DNA of 64,000 nt. Origin: Taxawa tesnikishii (nom. ined.). Taxonomy: Eukaryota > Ascomycota > Dothideomycetes > Dothideales. The stretch is taken from assembly GCA_030247885.1 (NCBI GenBank), contig JAPDRO010000007.1, positions 999,501 through 1,063,500 of the forward strand, in the 5' to 3' direction. A model generated the notes under the pieces. That model ran no database searches. It was not told the origin of the DNA and worked only from the letters and a program-made list of their open reading frames with translations. Shown piece by piece: positions 52,201 through 64,000 of this stretch. The position numbers were made by a program, and so were the translations under genes. The number at the start of each line of letters is the position of its first letter. Within the stretch, counting starts at the first letter, position 1.

Positions 52201-55036
52201 TCTCACTACCAGAGATCGAGACCGGAGAAGGCCTAGGCTTGGCGATACGGGTTGAGTCGCCCAAAGATCCCAATGGCGATGCGCCGCCGCTACCGAAACA
52301 CTCGCCGCCACCGCCGCCATCGCCAGCTGGACCGCCAACCCAGTGGATTTATCCCGACATACAGCAAAGTTCAGGTGGAAGCAGTATGCCGACAAGTCCC
52401 GCTTCCTTGAGATACCCTGAAGACTACTACAGTGGAATTTCCACTTCTGGACGCCCATCGATAGATTCGCAAAAGCCAGGACCAGCAACGCTACCCGCTT
52501 CGCAGTCCGTGGCCTCCTTCCAGTATTCAGCACGCGGCGCTTCTATAGATCATGGCTCAACATCAACCAGCGATCCGCGTGCCTCAGTAGAGCAACGGCG
52601 ACTCTTCAAGCGCAGAAATATCATCAAAGAGCTTGTCGATACGGAATTTTCATACCACCAGGACATGAAGATTATTGAAGATATCTACAAGGCCACCGTT
52701 GGTGAGCTGATCACGACAGAAGACAAAAAAGGACTGTTTGGTAATGCGGACCAAGTGGAAGCTTTCTCGTTGGAGTTTTACGATGCTCTTAGGCGGGCAG
52801 TAGCATCGGTGTACGTGCCTCCAAAATCATCGCGGTGGCATTCAAAGCGCGGGAGCTTCTCAACGTCCAACAGCGGCGGCACCGACCAAGCGAGCACTGG
52901 AGCTGAATCGTTAGACGACGAGCGCGATCGGAGAACCACTGTGGGTGAGGTGTTCACGCACTTCATTCCCAGAATGGAGAAGGTGTACGGCTCGTACCTG
53001 AAGAACCACGATTCCGCCAACCAGACGCTGTCGAGATTGCAAAGCAACCCAACCGTAAAATGCTGGCTCGCAGAGTGTCACAACAACGCCAGTGACATCA
53101 CATCTGCTTGGGATCTAGACTCGTTGCTGGTGAAACCTGTGCAACGTATCCTGAAATACCCGCTTTTGCTCCAGCAGCTCCTTGAGACAACACCAGCGGA
53201 TCATCCTGACCACAAAATGCTCGAGGCGGCAGTCAAAGAGACAATGAACGTGTCGCACAGGATCAACGAGGCCAAGAAACGTGCAGACCTCGTCGAGTCT
53301 ATTGTCAACCGAAAGCGCAAAGAGTCGGATGTCCGAAGTGGACTTGCAAAGGCCTTTGGTAGACGGACCGAGAAGCTCAAGGAGCGTGTCGGCATTGCAG
53401 AAGCCTACCAAGACCCCGAATTCGATGAGCTTGCACACAAGTTTGGTGGTCACTTTATCAGGCTGCAAGTTGCCATGCGCGATGTGCAAGGGTCTTTAAC
53501 GGAAACGGACAGAGCTGTTGAGCGCTTCAACGCTTTTGCCATGGCACTGGAGGCTTACGTTGAGGTCGGGCAGAGCACGATCCCAGAGATTGAGAGCAAG
53601 TGGCGGAAGTATGCCCTTGCAATCCGCGAGCTTACCGCTGTTGCTCTACCGGAACATGTAAGTACGAGGTCGGTAACGTAACACTCTGTTGGTGCTAACA
53701 CTTCTTCAGAAAGCGGAAATCAAGAAGCATGTCATCGATCCCATGATTGTGGCTATCAAGTTGCACGAAGGGCCTCAGAACGCCATTACCAAGCGTAAGA
53801 AGCGGATAGTGGACTACGCCAAGTGCAAAGCCATTGAGAGACGGGGCGAGAAGCCGGACAAGAAAACAGTGGAAGCCTCTGAGCTCTACGAAGCGCTGAA
53901 CGAGCAACTGAAGATCGACCTGCCGAAGCTCTACAGCCTGACTGCAGATCTTATTCAAGCCTGTCTTGCCAGACTGGTCGACATACAGAAGATCTGGCAC
54001 TGGACCTGGAAAAGGAAGCTAGAGCCTGTCTTGGAGTCCTTCCCTCAAACCATAGGAGAGATCGTCCCTGCGTTCATCGGCGACCATGACATCATCCACT
54101 CACAGCTCCTTGGACTGGGTTTGTGCAATGGCTCCATGCTTGCAGACACCGCCAATTTCCTCTCGCCACAGACGACACTCACCGGAGATGAGCCTTCATC
54201 TTCGTACAAGCGCCCGTCGGCCCTCAGCAGCAACCGTACCATGTCTGTAGGCAGCGAGCACTCCCCTTCGATGTCAGGGAACCAAGAGTTCGGCGAAATT
54301 CGCAAGATTGTGAACGGAGCATACTCTCATTCACCCATCGGTCTGGACACGCCGCCTGCTGCCAATGGACAGCACAATTCAAGCGGTCGAATGCGCTCAA
54401 GCTCTTCACTTTCTAACCGCTCCAATCGCGGGTATCAAGTGACGTCCTCCGCTGCTCCTCCGCCTCTGCCACGGGCTTTCTCGAACAACACGCCAAAGTC
54501 TTCCTTCTCAGCCAGCAGACCGTCGACAGCTACGCGTCCTTCCGATTTGGTGTACACTCCTTCCGTGCACACCACGTCGACTCGGCCGAGCATGGATATC
54601 AATAGAAGCCCGCGTCCGGCGTCGGGGCGAGCTACTTTACAGTATCGCAGGAGCCCTCACGCTTCTCGGGGATGTTTTCCTCGGCGATGCCCATGTCCGA
54701 TTCGCCATCTAGTAACGGACCAACATCACCTAAGCACGCGCCAGACGACACCCCGGTTATGTTCGTCGCTGCTAGCCTCTTCGAGTTCAACATTGACCGT
54801 GCGAGAAGGGAGGCTGGTTATCCTTACCTAACCTATGTTCAGGGTGAGGTATGTTTGAGCACTTGATCTCGTCTCTCTGTACGATAGGAACAACTACTGA
54901 CGGAACGTTGCGTTAGGTCTTCGATGTCGTCGCTCAAAAAGGCGAACTCTGGCTAGCCAAGAACCAGGACGACCAGACAAACTCTCTCGGCTGGATCTGG
55001 GAGCAACACTTTGTCATCCTGTCTCAGGATCCCTAG
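49275..55036 (+). CDS. DH-BAR-SH3 Rho guanine-nucleotide exchange factor, Tuba/Gef1-like (one apparent 1-nt deletion)
   Basis: Predicted about 1880 aa from exons 49275-53657, 53710-54848 and 54917-55036. The first 1100 residues are disordered, rich in Ser, Pro and Arg. The DH domain (about 1105-1330) begins RNIIKELVDTEFSYHQDMKIIEDIY and has the CR3-like LLVKPVQRILKYPLLLQQLLE. A BAR-like domain follows (FGGHFIRLQVAMRDVQGSL, then HVIDPMIVAIKLHEGPQNA). The SH3 domain ends the protein (VAASLFEFN, YVQGEVFDVVAQKGELWLAKN, GWIWEQHFV). This order matches dynamin-binding protein (Tuba) and resembles fission yeast Gef1, a Cdc42 GEF with DH and BAR, so a role in polarity or septation is likely (inference). 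A break at the G run 54624-54627 fits one missing base. The ATG at 49275 is used; the frame is open upstream but only from TTG. Confidence 0.88.
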
Positions 55037-55724
55037 GCTTCTCCCTCCTTAACCATGACATCTTGACCTACAATCTTGGACCACACACTAGGTCATCCCT
55101 CATCCTTTCCACCGCGACGATTTTCCTTCTTTCTTCCTGCCACGCCGACCCACGCTGGAACGTTCGTCACGGCCCATTTTGTCTACTTTATCAGCGAGGA
55201 GTCCGGAGCGAATGGGGCTGGCGTGGCCTCGTATTATTCTTCCCCGTTCTGCGTGCACGAAGCACGAGGTACACATTGTTCAACAAATAACTCCTGGTCT
55301 GAGCATGCTGGATCGGGGCGCACATCGATCACTTCTTATGTTTGTCTTAGGGAGCAAATGCTGGAGTGGGGGCAAGGCGTTTGTTTATTTGGTGGGCCTT
55401 TGAGTGTCTGATATGTTGGGGACGGGGGTTCAAATGTGTCCGAGCCGGTTTCCTAGTTTTCCACGTCTTTTGCGGGATGGGTGGCTGAGGGTGACGGGTA
55501 ACGTCTTAGAGGGCGTGGTGTAATCTTTCTATGTGGTGGAGCATATGTAGAATAGCAATGGCAGGCAGCTGCTCCGGATGGGTCCGCGCCCGAAATTCAC
55601 GTCTATGGTTTCTTGTTACTGCCCATCACCGAGGGAATTATGTTTTGGTAAACGTTCGTAACCGCTCTTCCACGCCCGCGACAAGAGATTCAGGATTCCG
55701 AGGTGGCTGTAGAAATCAGACTGG
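55037..55724. other. convergent intergenic region, Rho-GEF / ILM1
   Basis: 688 bp between two stop codons, with T-rich stretches typical of 3' untranslated sequence. No gene-like frame or repeat. Confidence 0.5.
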
Positions 55725-56347
55725 CTACAGCATGTTCTCTTCCATCCTCCTCTTCTCCGCTATCTTGACCGCTAACGCCCTCCTCTCGTCCTTCAGCAGC
55801 AGGTACGCCCAGAACCACAGGGTAATCTCCGTAAACCCGGCGCTGAACACCAAGCTGTTCTTCAAATTGTCCGCCGGCGAGGCGGTCACTCCCGGCACGT
55901 AACCCACCGTCACTCCGCTGCCGAAGACGCCGTCCGGCTTGAAGGCGTACACGTAGCCGGTGGTGAGGAAGAGCACGAAAAGCCGGACGGGCGTCTGGGA
56001 GGACCAGTATTCGAGCGCTGTGAGCTCGGGCAAGGACGCGGCGACGAAGTCGGAGAAGCCGAGGAAGAAGAGGAGGAAGGCGATGAAGGCGCTGCTCTCG
56101 GAGGGCTTGGAGAGGGTTGTTACGTGTGGCTGCACGGCGGGGTTAGTTTGGGGTTGTCCGGGATAGGGATGAGTGAGTAGAGGGGGAGGGAGGGAGGCGG
56201 TCGACGTACTAATCGCATGGCTTCACCTAGTACGACGACGAGGCTTTGGTCGACTATTATCCGTGGAGATACGAGGAAGAAGTAGGCGGCCGTCATGTGG
56301 AAGAGGGATAGGGCCCTGATGAGGGTGAAGGCTGATATGAGACCCAT
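55725..56347 (-). CDS. ILM1: Ilm1-family membrane protein
   Basis: Small multi-pass membrane protein of 180 aa, family of yeast Ilm1 (increased loss of mitochondrial DNA 1), an endoplasmic reticulum protein of unclear biochemistry. Exons: 56347-56210 and 56129-55725 (80-nt intron, donor GTACGT), joining EAMRL/PHVTTLSKPSE. Four hydrophobic segments are visible: LIRALSLFHMTAAYFFLV, SSAFIAFLLFFLGFSDFVAA, PVRLFVLFLTTGYVYAF, and FTEITLWFWAYLLL. The C-terminus is a basic helix (DERRALAVKIAEKRRMEE). It is divergent from the dipeptidase gene, with 292 bp between start codons. No frame break. Confidence 0.9.
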
Positions 56348-56639
56348 TCCGACGGTGAGATGTAAGGGTCAAGTTGGTCGAGGGATCGAGTTTGTGCTCC
56401 GAGACGATTGACCAGAGGACTGGAACTTCGGTCGCTGTTTTCCCCTCACGTAGTAGGATAGGTATTCACTCAACTACGTATGTACCTGCAGTAGTTAGCT
56501 CGAGCTGGCTCGTGCGTAAACTTTAGTCAGCATCCTTATCAATTGAAGTCCACTCGCCCACACCTGTATCTTGCTTCTGAGCAACACCAAGCACTCACAC
56601 AACCTGCTCTGAAAGAAAGACTCTGTCCTGCGGTTTCTG
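56348..56639. promoter_or_regulatory. compact bidirectional promoter, ILM1 / M19 dipeptidase
   Basis: Only 292 bp separate two divergent ATGs, the shortest divergent gap in the window. Both leaders and core promoters must fit here, so shared control is likely. No specific operator is identified. Confidence 0.5.
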
Positions 56640-58705
56640 ATGCATTCGGTCGACGAAAAAGAGCCGCTGGTCTGCGAAGATGCCGTGGCAGAACCGCTTC
56701 CGCCGAAGAGGAAATGGACAAGGTCGGAGAAGATGTATGGACTTCTTGTGGTGATGCAGCTGATTTTTGGACTGCTCTCGGCGTCTGTCCGGTTGTTCGA
56801 GTATTTGACCATGTCTGTCGAAGAACAGGCAATGCAGGTCCTCAAGAAGAACCCTTTGATAGGTCCGGTCTCTCTTATCTTTCCTTTGCTCAGCCTTCCT
56901 AGTCATCGAGGCAGTAATCGTACAACCTGCTACACGCGCCATGCAGAATCATTAGAAGCCATCACTCCATCCCTTCTCGATTCAATCTCTTTTTCCATAT
57001 GTCTCCTATCGCTTGGGACACATTGTGCAAGCACTAACAGAACCCTGCATACGTTTTGAGAACGTTATTGACGCTGCGACAGACGGTCACAACGACTTGT
57101 TGATACTCATCCGGCACGTTTACGGGAACCACATTTATTCGTCCACTTCCACGTTCCAGCACGCATTCGAGAACGGCGGCATGCCTGGACACGTCGATGT
57201 TCCCCGCCTCCAGAAAGGCAAAGTTGGAGGCTCATTCTGGAGTGCCTTCGTCCCGTGTCCTGCGAATGGGTCTGACTTCTCTGACGAGAACTATGCCCCC
57301 TGTAAGTTGCTCCGTGGAGCTCTCTTTGCATCCTGTGCCACTATATACGATTTCGTGATTCCCACTTCGCATCGTGGCTGTTGTCTCGTAGAAAGCAAGC
57401 CCTCGGGGTGGGCACCGGAACGTTGACTATGTGATTTCACAAAACCCCACCTTTGGCATCAACCCGGCCTTATGGCGTAGACGTCACGACACCTACGCCT
57501 GCCGTGAGGCACGAGGCCGGGTTCGATCTTGCCCCTTGTCGGCATGTGCGACCGGGGGCAGTGTAATCCATGAAACGATGAGAGTCTTTAGGTGAATGAC
57601 GTCCACCTATGAGAATGGAGTTTCTTGAGCCTCGAGCAACGGCTCGAGGCGGTTCCTTTGCACTTCCTCAAACATTTTTTTATCTTCTTTTGTCACTTGC
57701 GTCTGGCCACGCTACTGATTAAACCACAGACGTTAAAGCCACCCTCGAGCAACTCGACCTCCACCACCGCCTCTCAATCCAATACCCAAAGCTCTTCACT
57801 CCGACTCCCACCGCCCGCGACGCCCTCGCGGCTTTCAAATCCGGCAAACTGATCTCCCCATCGGCATCGAAGGTCTGCACCAAATCGGCAACTCCGTCTC
57901 CACACTACGCCTCTACCACCGTCTGGGCGTCCGCTACGCCACACTGACCTGGAACTGCCACAACAACTACGCCGACGCCGCGCTCGTCGCAAACAGCACC
58001 GGCGACACCGTCGTCTCCTCACCCCTCTGGCACGGCGTCAGCCCAGCGGGGCGCGCGCTGATCGAGGAAATGAACCGCATGGGCATGCTAGTGGACCTTT
58101 CGCACACCAGCGACGACACGATGCGCGACGTGCTGGGCGGCTCGCCGGAGAAAGGATGGAGCGGGAGTCTCGCGCCGCCCATATTCAGCCACTCGAGCGC
58201 GAGGGCGATATGCCCGCATCCTCGCAACGTGCCGGACGAGATGCTGCAGTTGGTCAAGGCGAAGAACGGGCTCGTCATGGTCAACTTCGCGCCGGACTTT
58301 GTCAGCTGCAGAGCCGCTGCTGGCAACGCGAGCGGCGGCGGATTGCCCGAGTTTGTCGACGACACGAACACGCTGCTGCAGGTCGTTAGGCATATCATGC
58401 ATATCGGAAACCTGATTGGCTTTGATCATGTGGGGCTGGGCACGGATTACGATGGGATTCCGAATACGCCACGGGGTCTGGAGGACGTGAGCAAGTTTCC
58501 GGATCTGGTGGCGGAGCTCCTGAGGCAGGGCGTCAGCACGGAGGATACGGGGAAAGTGGTGGGGAGGAATCTGTTGAGGGTATGGAGGGAGGCGGACAAG
58601 GTCGCGGAGAGCTTGCAGAGGGAGAGGGAACCGTTGGAGGACGATGTCAGGACAAGGGCTGCTTCGGAGGCTGTTGCGGGCCTGAGCCTACCTGTGTTTG
58701 GATGA
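56640..58705 (+). CDS. membrane-anchored dipeptidase, peptidase family M19 (one apparent 1-nt deletion)
   Basis: Zinc dipeptidase of the renal dipeptidase family, about 472 aa. Exons: 56640-56862, 57083-57301, 57730-58705. A single TM segment near residues 34-55 (MYGLLVVMQLIFGLLSASV) anchors it as a type II protein. Zinc ligands follow the family order: HxD in LIDGHNDLLILI, Glu in IGIEGLHQIGNS, His in LVDLSHTSDDT, His in IFSHSSARAICPHPRNVPD, and Asp in FDHVGLGTDYDG. Introns are unusually long here (220 and 428 nt), the first with a weak GTCCGG donor, but the joins LI/DGHND and YAP-Y/VKATLEQLD are good. A break at the C run 57856-57859 fits one missing base (ISPIGIEGLHQIG). The product may process peptides or secondary-metabolite amides; the substrate is unknown. 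Confidence 0.88.
57462..57650. repeat. two hairpin-forming inverted repeats inside a dipeptidase intron
   Basis: Within the 428-nt intron, ACCCGGCCT (57462-57470) pairs with AGGCCGGGT (57514-57522), and inside it GGCGTAG (57474-57480) pairs with CTACGCC (57493-57499), giving an interrupted 16-bp stem. Further on, GCCTCGAGC (57629-57637) pairs perfectly with GCTCGAGGC (57642-57650) across a 4-nt loop. No target-site duplication or transposase is evident. Confidence 0.8.
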
Positions 58706-61782
<3,077 letters not shown>

Positions 61783-63403
61783 CTTGCTATTAGTTATGAA
61801 AAAAACTAGGAAGGGAGGAGGCGCTGTGTGAGGACACGTAGGATCAGAAGGGGTTGGGGAGCGATTGCGGGGGCGTGAATTCGTGGCAGTGGAGATGTAC
61901 AGAATCGAAGAAGTCAATGAGATGATGGGAGACGAAGCAGTATGTATGCTTCAAGCTCGGCGGTGAGTCTGAGACGAAGACGTAAGCAACGGAGAGATGA
62001 GAGGGTTGTTGGATGGAAAGCTGAAGTGGAGTGGCTGCCGAACGGCGGGCTAATCGATGTTTTTATGCAACTAGACAGGGCGTCCCGAAAGAAGACCCTG
62101 AGCCCTTGTCCGGGTTTCAAAACAGGCGAATAGCAGCATTCCAGGCGCATGCACCCACCTGAGCCCTGCACGCCAGCAGCGTCGTCAGCATCATTTTCCT
62201 GCTTGGCTTTGTCTTTCATCGCAAGCGGCAAAGCCAATTCTTTGCTTTTGGCCGCATGCAGCAGTGCATTGCTCATGGGATCGTTCGCTTGAATTGTGCA
62301 ATGGCCGGTGGGAGGCCACGGTAGAGGCGCAGTCGCCGTACCTTGCAGCAAGCACCGCCTGCCACTGCAGCTTGGGCATTGGGCATTGGGCATTGGGCAT
62401 TGGCCAGAGGGCATTGGCCAGAGGGCAGAGGGCAGAGGGCAGAGGGCAGAGGGCAGAGGGCAGAGCCGCACTCAGGCCGGCCAAGCCTGCCCGAGTGCCA
62501 ACGCCATGCTCTCAAAATAGTATCACACCACGCCGTCCAGAAAAAACCTGGGGAACACCAAATAGTCCGCTCGTAAAAGGCGAACGGCTCGCCCATACCG
62601 TCCGTATACGTTACCGCTGTCAGGCAAGCAGTGCAGCCGCACCCGTTTCCAATAATACTGTCTGGTCGGTCAACACCGTCGCCAGCGTTTGCCGAAAGGA
62701 GAGTTCCAGCCAAGGGTTTGCATAAGCACTCTATCTACCAGTCAAGCATAGGTGCTTGTCTGCGGCAAGCAGTTCATCCGCTGTTCCTGGACAACTCCTT
62801 CAGAACTACGCTCAGTGCCGAGAAGGCGGCATGACCGGACCAGCCACAGTGATCGCCAAACACGACGGACTTTTAGTTCTCCTCCCTGGCCTTCAGGATC
62901 ACTGTTGGGAGCAGCTTCACCATTGTCGTTTCGAGTTGCTAACTAAAGATGCTTTGAAGTGGAACCGATTCAACGTCTGCTGGTTTCTTGTCTGCTCGGC
63001 TCCTTTGCTGGAAGCAAACCTCGATCACATTGATCGACTCGGCAGTGGCGCGGTGTTGCGGTTCGGTAGACACGGTCCGCAGTAGCAACTTCTGTCGTTT
63101 CGCGCCCACCTTCTTCAACTCATCTGCCAAGGGACACGCACCTCACCCTTTTCTGTATACCAGTTCTGGACATAACATATAGGTTCTGTATAGGATTTAG
63201 GCATCACTAGGCTAGTTGGTCCTGCTTTGCAAGAGTGCCGCTTCTCGTGGTCTTATTCCACAGCAAACGTCTAATCACTCACGTCATTATTCCTCAATAA
63301 TAACAACGTACGGATCACCACCACAACTTTACAAACACCTATAGATATCGCATTCAGGGTGGCGCTCTCTTCTTGGAAAGTATTGTCTTGTTTGAAATAC
63401 AGA
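61783..63403. other. intergenic, GFA1 / histidine-phosphatase gene
   Basis: 1.62 kb between two divergent start codons. It holds the GFA1 promoter and a 7-bp minisatellite. Frames up to 185 codons overlap the minisatellite and owe their length to its stop-free repeats. No recognisable gene. Confidence 0.5.
62374..62464. repeat. 7-bp minisatellite, 13 units
   Basis: Thirteen tandem 7-bp units: four GGGCATT, then GGCCAGA, GGGCATT, GGCCAGA, then six GGGCAGA. The ordered change of variant along the array shows local spread of new units. It lies about 600 bp upstream of the GFA1 start. Confidence 0.95.
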
Positions 63404-63774
63404 ATGGCACCTACAGTAATTCTAATCAGGCGTACGTACAGCTTGATGAACTCGTGCGCTTCATTCTCTGACACACCGTCAAAGACGGAGAAGCAGCCCA
63501 CAACGTTACGCAGAATTATGAACTTCCGGATCCTGAGCTCACCGAAAAGGGCAAACAGCAATGCAAGGATATGCAGGATCACCTGCGCGAGAACCTCCCT
63601 GTCGCCCACGAGATCGAGCTGATCATCACGAGCCCAATGATCCGGACGCTACAGACGACTACCATCGGGCTCGACTGGCTGATCAAGAAAGGCGTACCGA
63701 TAGAGCCTGATGCTATGTGGCAGGGTGAGATCATCCCCTCCTCTCAGTCGTTTCTCGCCTGAGTTTTGCATTTG
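63404..63774 (+). CDS. histidine phosphatase superfamily (phosphoglycerate-mutase-like) protein, 5' part
   Basis: Partial gene at the right edge. Exon 1 is 63404-63431 and exon 2 starts at 63485 (53-nt intron, donor GTACGT). The join restores the catalytic RHG motif: MAPTVILIRHGEAAHNV, with the phosphorylated His split by the intron. Next come LPDPELTEKGKQQCKDMQ and IITSPMIRTLQTTTIGLDWL, the standard family blocks. After AMWQ (63723) there is a GGTGAG donor-like site, and the frame read straight on stops at 63774 after a few odd residues. The rest, including the second catalytic His region, should lie in later exons, the next possibly at CCCCGCAG near 63993. Fungal members include phosphoglycerate-mutase-like and fructose-2,6-bisphosphatase-like phosphatases; the substrate is open. 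Confidence 0.8.
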
Positions 63775-64000
63775 CTTCGATCGAGAGGTAAAAGACGCTC
63801 AGACACGTATGATGCTGTTGCCAATCACACTTCCAATTTAGTTTCTTGTGTTTCCCTGGATGGTTTTCCGTCAATTAGCATTTCTGGTCCTCAGCAGCAT
63901 AAGCAGGTGTATGGACGGAAGAGGCTGTATAAGATCCGGTGATGCATGGTGGAAGATGGGATGCTGCATGATCGTGCACCGTCGTCCCCGCAGGCTCCCA

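Noticed and set aside
57462-57560. possible tRNA in the dipeptidase intron (GGTTCGATC box)
   Set aside because: The T-arm stem does not pair and no acceptor stem or anticodon arm can be drawn around it.
61914-62725. overlapping frames of 97-185 codons around the minisatellite
   Set aside because: Their length comes from stop-free tandem 7-bp units; peptides are simple repeats.

Overview
The window is nuclear DNA of a filamentous ascomycete (Pezizomycotina, probably Dothideomycetes). Genes are dense and on both strands. Most introns are 49-140 nt with GT...AG ends, often with a CTAAC-like branch point. Gene content is fungal: ATG1, a Zn2Cys6 regulator, an ascomycete-type GPD1, GFA1 and a GPI-anchored cysteine-rich wall protein. 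The lineage call is inference. No tRNA, rRNA, CRISPR array, virus-like element or intact transposon was recognised.

Layout, left to right: about 3.6 kb without a recognisable gene; a homeobox regulator (+); a vanillyl-alcohol-oxidase-type flavoenzyme and a sugar-porter-type MFS transporter, both (-); a nucleoside-phosphorylase-domain protein with an unfamiliar C-terminal half (+); a CorA-like membrane protein (+); an F-box-like protein (-); ATG1 (-) divergent from eIF3j/HCR1 (+); an external-type alternative NADH dehydrogenase (+); glycogen debranching enzyme GDB1 (+); catalase (-); a Zn2Cys6 transcription factor (-); NAD-linked glycerol-3-phosphate dehydrogenase (-); a DUF7707-type GPI protein (-) divergent from NAD synthetase QNS1 (+); a DH-BAR-SH3 Rho GEF (+); ILM1 (-) divergent from an M19 dipeptidase (+); GFA1 (-); and the 5' part of a histidine-phosphatase-family gene (+) running into the right edge.

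Most genes are housekeeping or central metabolism: glycogen breakdown, glycerol synthesis, NAD synthesis, amino-sugar supply for chitin, alternative respiration, peroxide removal, autophagy and translation initiation. They form no obvious biosynthetic cluster. The one plausible functional pair is the aromatic-alcohol oxidase next to the MFS transporter.

The strongest window-wide signal is technical. Twelve otherwise convincing genes each carry one to three frame breaks, 18 in all, and each is explained by one missing base, usually in a short run of C, G, A or T. The catalase has a further break of a different size. Well-conserved protein sequence continues in the shifted frame each time, which points to uncorrected consensus indels rather than mass pseudogenisation. 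CDS spans below run through these breaks. The most novel-looking gene is the phosphorylase-domain protein at 12630-15224.
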